64,000 bases of DNA from NCBI GenBank assembly GCA_965153455.1, contig OZ234496.1, forward strand, positions 13,074,304-13,138,303, written 5' to 3'. Positions within the stretch are counted from its first letter, which is position 1; each line of letters opens with the position of its first letter. The stretch is from Sphagnum compactum (Eukaryota > Bryophyta > Sphagnopsida > Sphagnales). The notes beneath the pieces were generated by a model, which worked only from the letters and a program-made list of their open reading frames with translations, had not been told where the DNA came from and searched no databases. Shown here piece after piece: positions 35,095-47,735 of the stretch. The position numbers were made by a program, and so were the translations under genes.

Positions 35095-38000
35095 TTTACT
35101 TCGATTCCACGTTTCTGGGTTGCAGCATTAGTATGCAGAAACAGGCAATTTTGTTGTGATGTAACTGAACAGATTGATACTACAACTCATGAAGAAGATG
35201 CTAAGAACAGGATTGTGGCAAGGCTGCAAGAATTCTCAACATGAACATGAGAATCTGTCACCTATCAAATCAAATCAAATGAATGCTGAACTTCAACTTA
35301 TCTAGATGTCACTGGAGAAGGACCAGAAGTCTTGTCAATATGATGTTGGAGGAAGCTACATGCAAACCACTTATGGTCCCCAAAGAAGCAGATCTATGTT
35401 AGCAGCTATGAAGAACTTATTGTGCATAGTTGGGATAATGAGTCTGCCATTCAGCAAAACTGAGTTCAATGAACAACTGATCAACGTGCAAACATTCCAT
35501 CCTGGAGAGGCCAATTTAGGAGACTTAACATGATGGGTGATGAGACACATGTAAGAAGGACCTTTGTAGCAAATATAACTCCACTATATGCTGAAGCTTC
35601 TGCCCTGCAATTAAACAAGCAAGAGACTTTGTATCATTGGTGGGAATTTGCAACCAGGAAACCCCTCATGTTGTTTGAGAACTTTTTACATGAAGATAAT
35701 CAGGAATGGTGCATTTTCTTTGTAAGATCTCGCAGATTTGAACTGAAGAATCCTGCCACTCATTGAAATCAATTGCAAATTTCAAGCTACCCAAGAAATG
35801 AACTTGTTGGACAATCGGATCTTTCCTGATGTACTCAGCTGGCATTCTGGTAGAGATTTGAAGTTCAATTGGATTGGAAATAACAACTAGGACCTAGTGC
35901 AACTGCAAGAGTATTATGATTTTCATCAAGCCAATGACCTCTGACTGGTTGCTCCATGTAAAAGGAGTGAGACTTTGCATTAGGTGAGAGATAATCTGTG
36001 GAGACAGTGAGAATCCCACCTGAGAGAAAGGGGAAATAGACTTGTGATGAAGTAGCCCCACTAGCGTATGGCCTCAATCCAGCCACTGGATGCCTGTGTA
36101 AGTAACTGATGGCAGTTAGTGCAAGCCATTGAGAAGTGTGAGGTTTTCTGTGATAAGGGAAGTTTGAACCTGAGAACCTCACAGGGTTCAAGGGAAGAGA
36201 GCTGAGGCAAATGATCGTTCATTCATTATGTACTGCATGTTAACACAATGCTTCAACAAGAAACTGGTGAGTCCTATCAGCAGCTTGTTCCACAATCAAA
36301 GCTCCATCACCAGCCTGGAGCAATGTCAGCAGCATGAGCCAAGACAAACAGAAATCTATGTGTCTTTCTCTGGTTTTGTTTGTGATATGTGAATTTCCAT
36401 GTGTTGCTAATGTTTGAGGAAATTGAATGCTCTCTTGTACATTTCTCAAGCACTTGATGTAAATACTACTGTACAAAATCTGAAGCACCACTCTCCTTTT
36501 TGTTGAGAATGACAACATTGATGCACCTAGAGATGCCATGAAAAGCACCTACTCTAGTGGCATACTTTCTGCAATGTGGATTACTTAGTGATTGCTGTCT
36601 TCATAGCTGGTGAACTTACTGTCAAGGCTTCAGGAACTGTGATGCTGACTCCTTGCTTCTCCAATGGTGTATAGTGGCTCTGATATCAAGCTCTGAGATT
36701 GCTTTTGACCTCAAAAGCTCAGGAAGATGAGCTGTAACTGTGTCTTTTTTTCCATCTCCTATTACTCTCCTTCTAGCTGTGATTATTCTTCTTGCATAAT
36801 CTCCTTCCCCATCTCCAATATTGTGGATCTTTTGTTGCTGAATTCTGTGTTTTCTGACTCTTCCAAGCTCTCTGCCAGCTTCCATATCACTGTATCTGTC
36901 ACCTGGTGGCAAAACTACTACATTCTTGCTGTAATGGACAACTCTCAACTCTCTGACTGTGTGATATAGAATTCTGACTTCCAATCTTCAAGCTTGAGTT
37001 TTTTTCAGGAGCTGAACACCAGACACAGGGCTGCAGGTGTCCATCATGGGCAAAAAGTTAAGAAGAGTCTGGAGTCCAGAGTTTGCGAACATCATCTCCA
37101 CTGTTGACATCTTGATGATAATCCTTATTGTTCCCCCTGGATTCCTGGATTCAAGCCTGGAGAAACAACATGATTAAATCATTTCTGCTCTCCCAGAATT
37201 TTCTTCCAAACATATATACAAAAGGTGCAGAAACTGGTGACCCCATGCCTGTTTCTTGCATTCTACTACTGCCTCTGGATTCCCTTGTTCATGCCAGGAG
37301 GAAACACCTTGTCTTTTTCCTTTCTGCAACCCTGGATGTGTGAAACCTTGATTCTCTTCATTCCTGTTTCCATATGCAATCTTGATAGCATGAAACAAAT
37401 CCAGGAAGCTAAGCTACACAGAGAATGAATCTTGATGGACCCTTCTTAAACATAGGTCTGAAACTATCCTGTCCATTAGAAATTTTGTCAGGAAGACAAA
37501 GAATTGCATGAACAGCAAAGGATATGGCACATGGTGAAGACAAGACAGTGCCTTCCCCACAAAGAAATATTGTACTGTGACTTGATCTGAGGACATACAG
37601 CAACTTACAAAAGCTTGGCATTCTACACATGTTTATGCTTCCACCACTGCGACTGCAGATTTGTCCACTGTATCCCTAGAGGCAAATTGATCAACTAAGC
37701 ACAATGTGATAAAACCCTGACAAAATGCTTTGTGCTGGGGAAGCTCACCTGCTGAGCAACACAACAATCTTTCAAAAGTTGACCAAACCAAAAGGTCCAC
37801 ACACTTTTTCTGGCAGGAATTCTCTCCTCATGTTTTCCTGAAATGAGAGCACACCATTGTCACCTGCTCCTTATTGATGCAGCATAACTTGAACAAGTTT
37901 AGAGTATTCTTCGAAGACTTGAGGATTGGAAGTGTCTCCTCGCATTCCTGCAAGAAGAAATAGCATGCATTGTTTATGTCTCTTTGTTTGGCCCTGTTAC

Positions 38001-38855
38001 CAACTGCTCTGGCGGATCACCTTTTGCTGGCCATGTTCCTTATGCTTTCACAATCTTCAAGGCTATGGCCTGGCATTGAACTCCAGATATGGATACAGAT
38101 GACAAGGAAAGGATCCCTTCCATTCAAATTCTTCCAACATAAGGTGAACTGGACAAATCTTACAATCTCTGGTCTGATGGCTGCAATGATATGCACCGTG
38201 ACATGCTCAAAATCAACTTGCCAGCATGCCAGTGCAAGCCGGCAGACATGATTTTTCTTGAACAGATCTGGTTCAAAAACACATTGCAATTGAATTAGAG
38301 CAAAATCCTGCAACAAAGGTGCTTGCAAGCGTTACTGTGTCAATGTGACATTTCACAAGATGCAATGAAGCCTCCGATGATCACCCAAGGCCATGATTCA
38401 CAACAAACTCTTTTAATTCAACCGGCCAACAAAATGCATATCAAAACCTTGCACATCACATCAAGAGATGAATTTTTCCCCTTGCTCATGTGAAGAACAT
38501 GTTCGTCATACAAAACATGCTCGTCTTCACAGCTGCGAACATCAATCTGCTTTCTTTGTTTCTCCCATGTTTGGTTTGCATTTTGACTTCTTCCACACAA
38601 TCTTGTCCACAAGATATATGCTTTGGTCCTTCTCCATTTACATCTAGATAAGTTCATTCATGTTCAGCATTCATTTGGATTTGCTATCTTACAGATTCTC
38701 ATGTTCAGCTGCTTTTGAGCATTCTTGGAGTCCTTTCCATATCCTGTTTCCAGCATCTCCTTCATGAGTTGTACCAATCTGTTCATATACTTCATGACAA
38801 AATTGGCTGCTTTTGCATATTTTCCCCTGCAATCCATGGAACCAAAGTACTTTAG
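35095..38855. mobile_element. 3.8-kb unit bounded by ~300-bp inverted repeats
   Basis: The arm at 35095-35395 (plus) and the arm at about 38550-38855 (minus) align over roughly 300 bp. Shared words include GAACAGATTGRTAC, ACAACTCATGAAG, GAATGCTGAAC, AACTTATCTAGATGT and GGAGAAGGACCA. The similarity ends at both outer edges and fades towards the middle (last common part GCAGATCTATGTTAGCAGC versus GCAGATTGATGTTCGCAGC). The interior has several frames of 70-120 residues (for example minus 36622-36984, Arg-rich) but none I recognise. A transposon with long inverted repeats is the simplest reading; an old inverted duplication is the alternative. Confidence 0.5.
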
Positions 38856-39149
38856 CTCCATTCTTCCTTCCACTTTCTTTCAATGGTAGCCATTTACGCA
38901 ACAGCAACACGTGTAAAGAATTTTTTTCTATCCTCCCTCAACCCCACTCGGAACTTCGAATGTTAGAGGCAAACACGTCACACTATTAACACTAAAATGT
39001 CACACCGTGGCGACAGTTCTTGTTAGCTCAAGGAGATGAATATTATCTATAACGCACGACATGTGTATACATCAGGAGCACGGATGTTTTGAATGCGCCG
39101 TTCCTTCGTATACCAGATGCTGAAGAAACGAGCTTAGATACGCACTCCT

Positions 39150-42100
39150 ATGGCGACAAATCCATCTCAGGTGTGCCATTATTGTATTCCATTGCGGTAT
39201 AGTGGGAGTTTAAAAGTCTCAAGTAAAGTCTGCTCCTTGGGGTGCTCACTAGTTCCTCGCTTGAGGTCTTTGCTTGGAAATGATTTGGTACGGGTGCCAA
39301 GCCCATTATTTGTCTCCCCATCCTTTGCTCGTGCTTCTTCTGTTATGCGAATGGGGAACCCTTCTGTTTGTATTCCAGCAGCACCTTCTTCAATGGATAC
39401 TGAACTATCTCCATTAGGATTTTCGGGTGACGAAGAACAATGTGACAGGCCAGGGTTGAAGGTTATAATTGTAGGAGCAGGTGTGGGGGGCTTGGCTCTA
39501 GGAGGGCGTCTGGCAAAGCAAGGATTTAATGTGCACATATTGGAGAAGAATGATGGAATTGGAGGTCGAATGCAGTCATTAGTTGTCCATGAAAAGGACA
39601 TGAGTTTCAGATTTGATACAGGACCTAGCCTTCTCCTGCTCCCACAACAATACAGGGATGCCTTTGCTGCTATAGGTAAGTGAATTGCATCATTCATTGC
39701 TTCTTTGGCTTTGCTTCAATTGTGCATTTGGTTTGAGTGTTGTACAAATATTGTGAGCATCAGATTAGACATTAAATATCATGCAGAGTAAAACCTTTAG
39801 AATCTGAAATGGGGTCAGATGCATCGATGTCCCTTGGGCCAGGTGAGACATTGGATGACTATGTCACCTTGAAGCGTGTTGAGCCAGCTGCATATCGCGT
39901 TTTCTTTGGTGAAAAGGAAGGTCCGGCTTCTTTGGACTTATTGTATGATGTGCAAGCCATGTGCACTCAACTGGAAAAGGTTGAAGTGGGTGCATCAGCT
40001 GCCTTCCTGTGCTTTCTTTCAAGGGCCAAGGAGGCTCTGGACAAGGTGTCTCATCAACCCTAGGATTCCTAGTCTTCAGCATAACATTGGATTGCAACTA
40101 AGCTGCATGTTCTTAAGATTTGCACTCACAAACCAAGGCGACAACTTTTGTTTGCTTGGTTCAGTTTGAGGTGGATTGCAGATACAATGTCTCAGCTTCA
40201 GGGTGGCTTGCTCACTTCAAATTCTGCTCTATGCACCTGAAAGTTATGATGGATGCCGTGATGAAATCATTGTTCATTGATTGGGAATTTCTTGATCACT
40301 ATCAACATTGTGCAGGGAACAGAGAACTTCATTGCGAGAGATTTTCGCACGTTTTGGGACTATGCCAATGTCCCGCGCCTTCTACCATTATTGAAGCAGC
40401 TCTCTCCATTTGAGCTTCTAGGTCAACACCATGGCCGCATGCAGAAATATTTCCGTTCTCCCAAACTCCAGGCGCTTTTCACCTTCCAAGTACGTCCATC
40501 CCAGCTGCTGGTTGATTGGAAATAAGATGATTGTTTCTCAGAGTGAAATATGGTTGCCACTGGACACAGCCATCTTGGGTAGCAGATTTTGTCAAGCTGC
40601 TTATGAAGTAAGTGCTGGGCACCAACTGTTTCCTCTAAAGTTTGCAGCCAGAGATGGCAATTAACATCAAGAGGATCTGCTTTCATGTGCCACCTTTGCT
40701 ACTGCCATTCCAGCACCAGCATAGGTAAGAGGGTTAGAAAATTATTAGCAAAATTCTTTCCTCTCCAGCATCTGCACAGAGCCATTTCACCTAGTTCACC
40801 TCTGATCCAACTCTACACTCCATGTAGGATTTGTATGTGGGGTTAAGCCCATACAATGCACCGGGTGTCTTCAGTCTGCTGGCTGCCACCGAGCTCATCG
40901 ATGGAGTGTGGTACCCAGTTGGTGGCTTTGGCAAGGTTGGTGAAGCACTGGCTCAAGTGGCTCAGAAAGCTGGTGCAGAGATTCACACAAATGTGATTGT
41001 GGCAAGCATTGATCACAAAGCTGGGAAGGTAATGCCCTATATGACTGAGACAATTCTATCTCTTGAAATGAAGATGTCAAAGAAGACACTGCTGCTGGTG
41101 GTTTTCTGATGTGCTGTTTGCTTTGCAGTTGTTGTTTTGAGTTCCTTCGCAGCTGTTATTATCTTTGCAATCTTGTTGTGTTTGTCAAGGTAAATGGCTG
41201 GAACTCACAGAACATTTTTTCACTTACCTTGCATGTTTTCTGCAATTGTATTGGTATATATGTTGTCAGTTTTTTCATTCAATTATAAAACAGATGGTTG
41301 GACCAGAGCTGTTGATCCTGTAACCATTTTGGGAAGCACTGCTGTTACTGCTAGAGGGAATGCTTTTTTTTGGTTGAACTATATCTGGGGTCTGCAACTC
41401 AGAAAGACAAGCTATCCAATAATTTTGTCTCTCAAGGCATCACCATCTGTTTGAGTTTGTATCTAGTACGGTTGCTGTCATTCCAATGATGACTGCAGTT
41501 TCAAACACAATCCTCTATCTTCCCTCATATACCTTCCTTTTGCTAACAAATCTGTATCACTTAACAAGCACCTTGTATAATCTGCCCTTGTTGCGGTTGT
41601 GGTAATTGCTTCAATGTCAGCAGTTGGGACTGTTTACTCATCAACTACTTCACATGACTTCTCTGTTCCTTAGAAGGATTAGGCTTGCCTGGTCCAGATT
41701 AAGAGTGATGAGATTGGTGTTTGTGGATAGGCAAGTGGTGTGACTCTGGAGGATGGCACTTTTATGGGAGCGGACATTGTTGTGGCCAATGCAGATTTGC
41801 CTTATGCTTACAACAACCTCATTCATGGCACAGGCATGACCTCTTTTATCCTCCCAATGCAGCCATTTTGCTATCACTTGCCAGGAAATAGACACATGTC
41901 TCAGGAGAAAAGAAAAAGAGAAAGTGATTTCTTTTAATTGTGGGCTTGATTTAAGGTGACCATGTTGTGGTTCAACACCCACTATTGGGATTTGATGAAG
42001 TCAGTCAGGAGTAATGGCAGCTATCACTGTCATGCATGATGAAGGTGCTGGTCTGATACTTTGTGAATGACACCTACAAGGTTATGACCACACTCAATGT

Positions 42101-44291
42101 TGTTGTTCAAAGTGTCATAGGATATGTTCAGGGTGCAGGAGGCCCCAACCACTACCCTATATATAGGCCTCTATGTCCTTTAGGCATAGATGCTTGCATA
42201 TACAGGGACATGCTAAAATGAAATAAAAGCTCTTTCCTTCAGAAGCTTGTTGCAGCTTGAATGAGGATACTGTTGACTTTTTTGATTAGCAATGTCTCTT
42301 GAGTGCTAGCCAACATCACGTCTGAGTCTTCCCATTGCTTCCGGAAAGGCAACAGAAACTCAGGACGCAGATTGTGTATAATGGTTTGCCCAAGTTTTTT
42401 GGGAAGATTATTATATGCTTATCTACACCCACTGTTGGGAGCTGATGAACTCAGTGGGTAGTCATGGCAGCTCGTCACTGCCGTTCGTGATGAAGGTGAT
42501 GGTCTGTCACTTTGTGAGCGACTCTCATGAGGTTATGACTGCACTCATTGTCGTGTTACCTTTAATTGTTGTTGTGGAGATTTCTCTGCAACTTCATCGA
42601 TCTTGTTCAAAGTGTCATAGTGGAGTCTGTTCTGCAATCTCAGAGCTATATTCATGCAAGAAGACTGATATAGCTGGTGGCAACAGAGCCTTCAACTCTA
42701 GAGCTTTTACTGAGAGAACTTGCTTTTTGAGTGCAGGAACATCAAGTAATAGGTGGTCCAAAAAGCTTCTTCAATACAATTACAGGTGGGAGCACTATTC
42801 ATAGGAGGTCCACAAGTTTTTGTTGTCTTATGTGTGTATGTTGATATTGCATTGATTGGAGTTGAGTATTTATGTACTCAGTTTGTGGGGTCTGGCTATG
42901 GTTTCCAATGAAGTTTGGAATATGATTGGATTTTGTACAATTGCATGTGTGCATAGAGTATGTGAACTATACCTCAGAATGGTTGATCATAAACTGTCTA
43001 TGAGGACTGGTATTGCTTATGTCTCAGCTTGGTTGGTTTAACAATCCATTCATGTAAGGTAATAACATCCCTTAACATGGATAGAGAGATCCAATGACTA
43101 AACTCTGAGATGTAGGGATTGCTCAGAAAGTGTCACTTACTGGGTTAACTATCTTTTGTGCACATCTGTTTGTGTTCTGGGAAGGAAGCCTGATTTGGCC
43201 GTTGTTGTTTTGCCAGTGCAGGCGTCATTGCATACAATTGGGCACTTGATAAAAGATTAAAAGTCTTGAGACATCATAATGTTTTCCTCTCTGGTTTCTA
43301 TCAAGAGAGTTGGAATCGTGCAACAGATCCCAGCTCACTGGTGGAGCAGCCAAATTTTTATGTGCATGTCCCTGCTCACACTGATCAGAGTGCAGCACCT
43401 GCTGGTGAGTCACTGGGTCTATCTGCATGGTGGAGGTTCCGCCATAACTACTCAAATCACACATCTCTTATCACTGTTCAACTACATTTGAAAATTCATA
43501 TTCAAAACCCTCACAATCTGGAAACTGCTCTTTGTCCTCTGACAAAACTTTATCAAACCTTGTAATAGAATAGAATCCAGCTCCTGTGAAAAGTCGAGGA
43601 GGATTACATATTCTTGCAGTCCAATTCTCACCCTGCTCCTCCTCCATGTTCTAGCAGCATTGAATTTTTGTAGCTACAAATTTTCTGACAGCAAGTAAAG
43701 TTTTTCATCAGTGTCTCTGTTTCTCATGTGTGGTGCTCATGAGTTCATCTGTGAAGTTTATTTGGGTTGCTTCCATTGAGTGCCACACCAAGCTTTAGTT
43801 ATAAGCAATGAACCTAATTTTATAATGCATATTGACTCTTTAACAAGTTGGTTTATTGAACTGCAGACGGAGATGCTATTACGGTTCTACTGCCAGTTGC
43901 CAACATGGGAGAAGGCTACAATGGGGGTCTCGCAAGCTGTGATAAACAGATGGTAGATGCAGGGAGGGTGGCAATCCTGGAACGACTCAAGAATTCAGGG
44001 GTGGGAGATCTTGCACCGCACATCTTGAGAGAGGTGATTTACTCTCCACCAACTTGGCAAAAGATGTACAATCTCCAGTATGGTGCTGCATTTGGGCTAT
44101 CACATGACTTGTTGCAGCTTGCTTACTTCAGGCCTGATGTTGCACACCCTTCGATACGAGGGTTGTATTTTGTGGGTGCATCCACACGACCTGGAAATGG
44201 GGTTCCTCTTGTTTTGATGGGTGCTAAGATCACGGGCAATCGAATCATTGAGGACCATCATCATGGTGCCTTGTCTTCAAGCACCATTTAA
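39150..44291 (+). CDS. CrtI-type phytoene desaturase/CRTISO-like FAD oxidoreductase
   Basis: Eight exons join without a frame break: 39150-39675, 39789-40045, 40316-40489, 40828-41028, 41731-41833, 42737-42785, 43217-43404, 43867-44291, giving 640 residues. The first ~100 residues are Ser/Arg-rich and poor in acidic residues up to ~80, consistent with a plastid transit peptide. A Rossmann FAD-binding motif (VIIVGAGVGGLALGGRLAKQ) spans residues 105-124, followed by EK and GIGGRM. Later exons give YVGLSPYNAPGVFSLLAATE, LEDGTFMGADIVVANADLPY, AGVIAYNWALDKRLK and HHNVFLSGFYQESW. The C terminus has FGLSHDLLQLAYFRPD and FVGASTRPGNGVPLVLMGAK (residues ~600-619), close to the bacterial-type phytoene dehydrogenase signature. 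The family performs carotenoid desaturation or isomerisation with FAD; which reaction this member carries out cannot be read from sequence. The exon 2 acceptor must be the second AG of GCAGAG, because the first brings a TAA into frame. Intron 5 has no usable GT donor and fits a GC-AG intron (ACAG|GCATGA). Confidence 0.88.
41975..42130 (+). repeat. Family E repeat, shortened copy in intron 5
   Basis: Resembles 42412-42625 through CACCCACTATTGGGA, TAATGGCAGCT, GATGAAGGTGCTGGTCTG, AAGGTTATGACCACACTC and GTTCAAAGTGTCATAG. It lacks an internal part present in the second copy. Confidence 0.7.
42412..42625 (+). repeat. Family E repeat, longer copy in intron 5
   Basis: This direct repeat of 41975-42130 lies 440 bp downstream in the same intron. 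A third, inverted copy lies at about 57105-57270. The repeat has no coding motif that I recognise and may be a short interspersed or non-autonomous element. Confidence 0.7.
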
Positions 44292-45309
44292 GAATGATCA
44301 CCTGTGATCTTGGCACTCATCAAAACCAGGCAATCAAATAATTAAGGACAATATTGCCTTTCTCTTGTCTTCAAGCTCCATCCAAGATCCATGAGATGGT
44401 AAAGCAAAGTGTGGCTCTTTGCAAACAAGTATCAAACCAAAACGGATGGGTGTTCTAGACTATGCATCATCACAGTTCTCAATTCTTGCTTGTAAAACAA
44501 AAGAAGCTAGAATGCAACAATGGTATTAAAATTCAACAACACAGGGATTCCTTTCTCCTTATGTTTCTTCTCACACCAAGGTCTTTGTGAGCTCAAATCC
44601 AAACATGGACATTACTAAATAACATTTTATGAGACGTAAATGTTTATTTCTCCCTTGCTTTTTTCATGTGGTCCCAATTGTTGCTCTTAGCTTACAGAAG
44701 AAAGAGTTTAAGAAAAAACTAGACATTGATAACAGGACATTACTGAACCGTATCATATATATAACACAACATGAACAGGTGATATTGTGTATCCCCTAAA
44801 TTAATGTATTACTATGGGTGTGGGATGTTTATGGAAAGTGCAAAATTATAGTTGATAACTGGTGGAATGTTCATTTTGATTTTGAATGCAGATGGGGTAA
44901 AACATCTCACTTAACATTCTATGTATTCCAATAGAGGAATGTAAGACCTGGAGCTCGTTTGGTTCTTACTAATTGGAACTGGAACCAGCAGTTCTTACAC
45001 ACCAAAGTGAGTACCTGCCCAGGACTGGTTTAAACCAGTGTTGGGCAGTTAACTTTTTTTTCATAACTGCCTCATTCAGCTCTCACATTAAAAAAAATTT
45101 ATACCCTCTCCATTCATTTCCTTATGCCCAACTGTTTCTTAACTCATTTATATTAAACTGGTACTTTAACTTCACTTTTGGATTTTAGGATTAAGATCTT
45201 TAAATAAAATTTCAAATTTTCATAGGCCAAAAAAAAATCAGCAATCATTACAAAGTTCTAATATCTAAACAAAATATGTAATCATATTTCAAAGATATAG
45301 AAGAAAACA
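44292..45309. other. 3' flank of CrtI-like gene and intergenic DNA
   Basis: No clear AATAAA polyadenylation signal was found close to the stop codon. GGAGCTCGTTTGGTTC at 44950 resembles plant transposon termini, but no partner end was found. Confidence 0.4.
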
Positions 45310-47250
45310 AATTAGATTAGTCCTCTTTCAATTCAACTTGATCAAATGAGCCTTCAAACTCATTTAACTCTTGCTCTAAGTCTAATTCATAATCCTCAGA
45401 TTTACCAAATTATTAGGAGCCTTGCATCTCATCCTTACATCATTTGTCCAATTTTTATTCATAGAGATTACTTTTCAACATTATTTGATTGCAAGTGGCA
45501 TCTTTTCAAATTGGCAAAAATTCTTGCAAGGGAATAAATTCTCTTAGTTTCAATTTGAGAATCTATAATCTCTAATATTTGTTTAGTTAAAAGTCAACAA
45601 TTGGGAACATAGTTTTATGCTTCCTCCACCATTTGATATTTTTTGCATCCACTTGATATTTACAAAATATCAACAATTCTTGGTTAACAAGCTCCTTTGC
45701 AAGTTTATTGGTGCTAACCGCCATCTCAAACATGTTCAAGTTCCTATGTTTATCAATTTTGTAAGCAAAGGAACTTTCAAACTTAAAGAATGGATGCAAA
45801 TGATAATAAGGCTTCAAGAACATAGGAAATAGAGATTTCCTATTATACTCTTTAGTTATGACCACCCCATGTTCACAACCAATTAAAAAAATTCAATTTC
45901 AAACTTTTGAATCTAGGATCTAATATCAAGGTTACAATTTTACGAGTTTTTTTTTCATCGTATATTATCAAGAAAGAAAGGAAAAAGTCAATCACCTCAA
46001 TGACCTCCTTTTTAATGTTTTTCGCAAAAGTTCCCAATGCAATAGTAAGCCATATAATCATCATCATCAATCAAAGCATCCAATAGATGGAAATGGTTCA
46101 TTTCTTCCTTTAGCTTCAAACTAATGAATATGACTACATTCAAAAAATCACTCAACACCCAATGACCCCTAGACTAGTTTAAGATGCAAGTAGTGAAAAT
46201 AAGAGATTGTAATATGTGATATATGCCATGTGAGTGGAGGGCACATGGTGAGTGACCCTAGGACCAATTTGCTTGTTGTATTAAAAGGCAATGACTTTTT
46301 GAAATTGAAGGGCTTCTTGAAACATGATCACTTTGTTTCCAAACTTGCATAATTCACAGTGCTAATGAGAAAACAACATTTGGGAGTACAAAGATTCAAA
46401 ATAATAAAAAAGAAAAAAATTAGAACAAAGTACCTTGCATTTTACCTTGTTTTGATTGGTGTGCCCAATTTTTGGGGCTTCAAGCTTGTAATAATTCAAG
46501 CCCTCATCCATTTTTGTCTTTATTTCTTTAACTTTTTAGGCCATTTCATACATTTCTAGAAATTTATTTTGAAAAATTTAATGGAAACATATTTCAAACC
46601 CCTTGAGACTTTTTTTCAATAGTTGCATATTGATAAGCCTTAGAGAAGGCATGTCCGAAGCAAATCCCCTAAAAGCTTTCCATCGAACCCAAAGCTTCAT
46701 AACTTATTATGATTTCAAAGGAATTATCATGGTATTCAAATTTGCACCTTCATTTTGAACAGAAGTAAGAATATTTTTGGTTAAATTATATTACTCTAAA
46801 AGGTCTTGCAAACTTTTTGTCAATGTTTGCCTTGATGTTTCAAATGTTTCAAATAAGCCAATTGTAATGTGTTTATGCATCCAATCTTCTTTCAAAAAAA
46901 TTACAATCAATGCAAAACATCATGTGCCCTTTTTGACATTCACAAATCAAAATTTATAGTAACAAAAACACATTCTGCAAGGACCGGTAAGACATAGGTT
47001 TGTTTTGTCTTTTCAACCAAGTCCAATAACATTTCTTGACCAAAGGTATTTTTGGAAAGGAAAACTACACAAGGCCATAATTGCATTACTAAATGTTTTA
47101 GTTCAATACTTTCAACAACCTAATGGGCAAATGGCTTTTGATAATTAATAAACCCAAATCCTCCACAAAATTAACCTTTTTGTGAAGATCTATGACTTAA
47201 AAAAATTAGAAATTACACTTGCATTCATTGTAAGCCTTTTTTTTGCAAAT
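45310..47250 (-). pseudogene. Decayed hAT-family transposase (copy 3)
   Basis: Minus-strand blocks occur in order. Near 46980-46790 lie VKKGTHDVLHLIVIFLKEDW and HKHITIGLFETFETS. LILDPRFKSLKLNFFNW follows at 45873-46070. KEYNRKSLFPMFLKPYYHLH with KELVNQELLIFCKYQVDAKN follows at 45587-45865. Last comes a dimerisation-domain remnant (ILEIIDSQIETKRIYSLARI) and KNWTNDVRMRC near 45420-45590. The order is that of the copies at 21.1 and 30.4 kb. Stops and frameshifts show it is dead. Confidence 0.78.
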
Positions 47251-47442
47251 TGTTTTTTGTAATGGAATTTTCAGCATTACAAAAAATCATGGTTTTTCAA
47301 AAGTTTCAACTTGACTAAAATGAACGCATTGACCAAAAGGATGTTTGCTTTGACTAAAACATGGGAATGAAAAAACCCTAAACAAGGGAGGAACAAAACA
47401 AGCCCATTAAATCAAATTAGAGATAAAATACACAGGAGAAAT

Positions 47443-47566
47443 CATTACAACAAAAGGTATCCCTATATGCCAAGTGATTTCACTGAATTTTGAGTGAATT
47501 CACTGGTTGTAGTGAATAGGGACTAAGCAGTGAATTCATTGGTCTAGTGAATGGGGACTAGTGAAC
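47443..47566 (+). mobile_element. Truncated family D CACTA MITE
   Basis: Matches 32529-32674 from CATTACAACAAAAGG to GGACTAGTGAACTGCA, then stops before the 3' terminus. The left CACTA has mutated to CATTA. No target duplication can be read because the right end is missing. Confidence 0.65.
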
Positions 47567-47717
47567 TGCATCAATGGCAACTTGGCATGCCACCAACAAA
47601 GACTGTCACACCTAGCCGCCCGACACCCATAGATACTTAGTCCAAGAAATATCTAGGATTTGGTTTCATAGAGACATTTTTGGGCACTACTCGAATTCCA
47701 TTATTTGGAACTTCATT

Positions 47718-47735
47718 CACTACTACAAAATGTGG
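47718..47735 (-). repeat. Isolated CACTA-type terminus
   Basis: CACTACTACAAAATGTGG equals the reversed right end of the 32.5 kb MITE. The sequence beyond it (GACTCTTAGAAG) differs, so it marks another CACTA family member or a fused remnant. Confidence 0.5.

Noticed and set aside
36622-36984. 120-residue Arg-rich minus-strand frame
   Set aside because: No recognisable domain, no splice partners, and it lies inside an inverted-repeat-bounded unit; not strong enough to call a gene.
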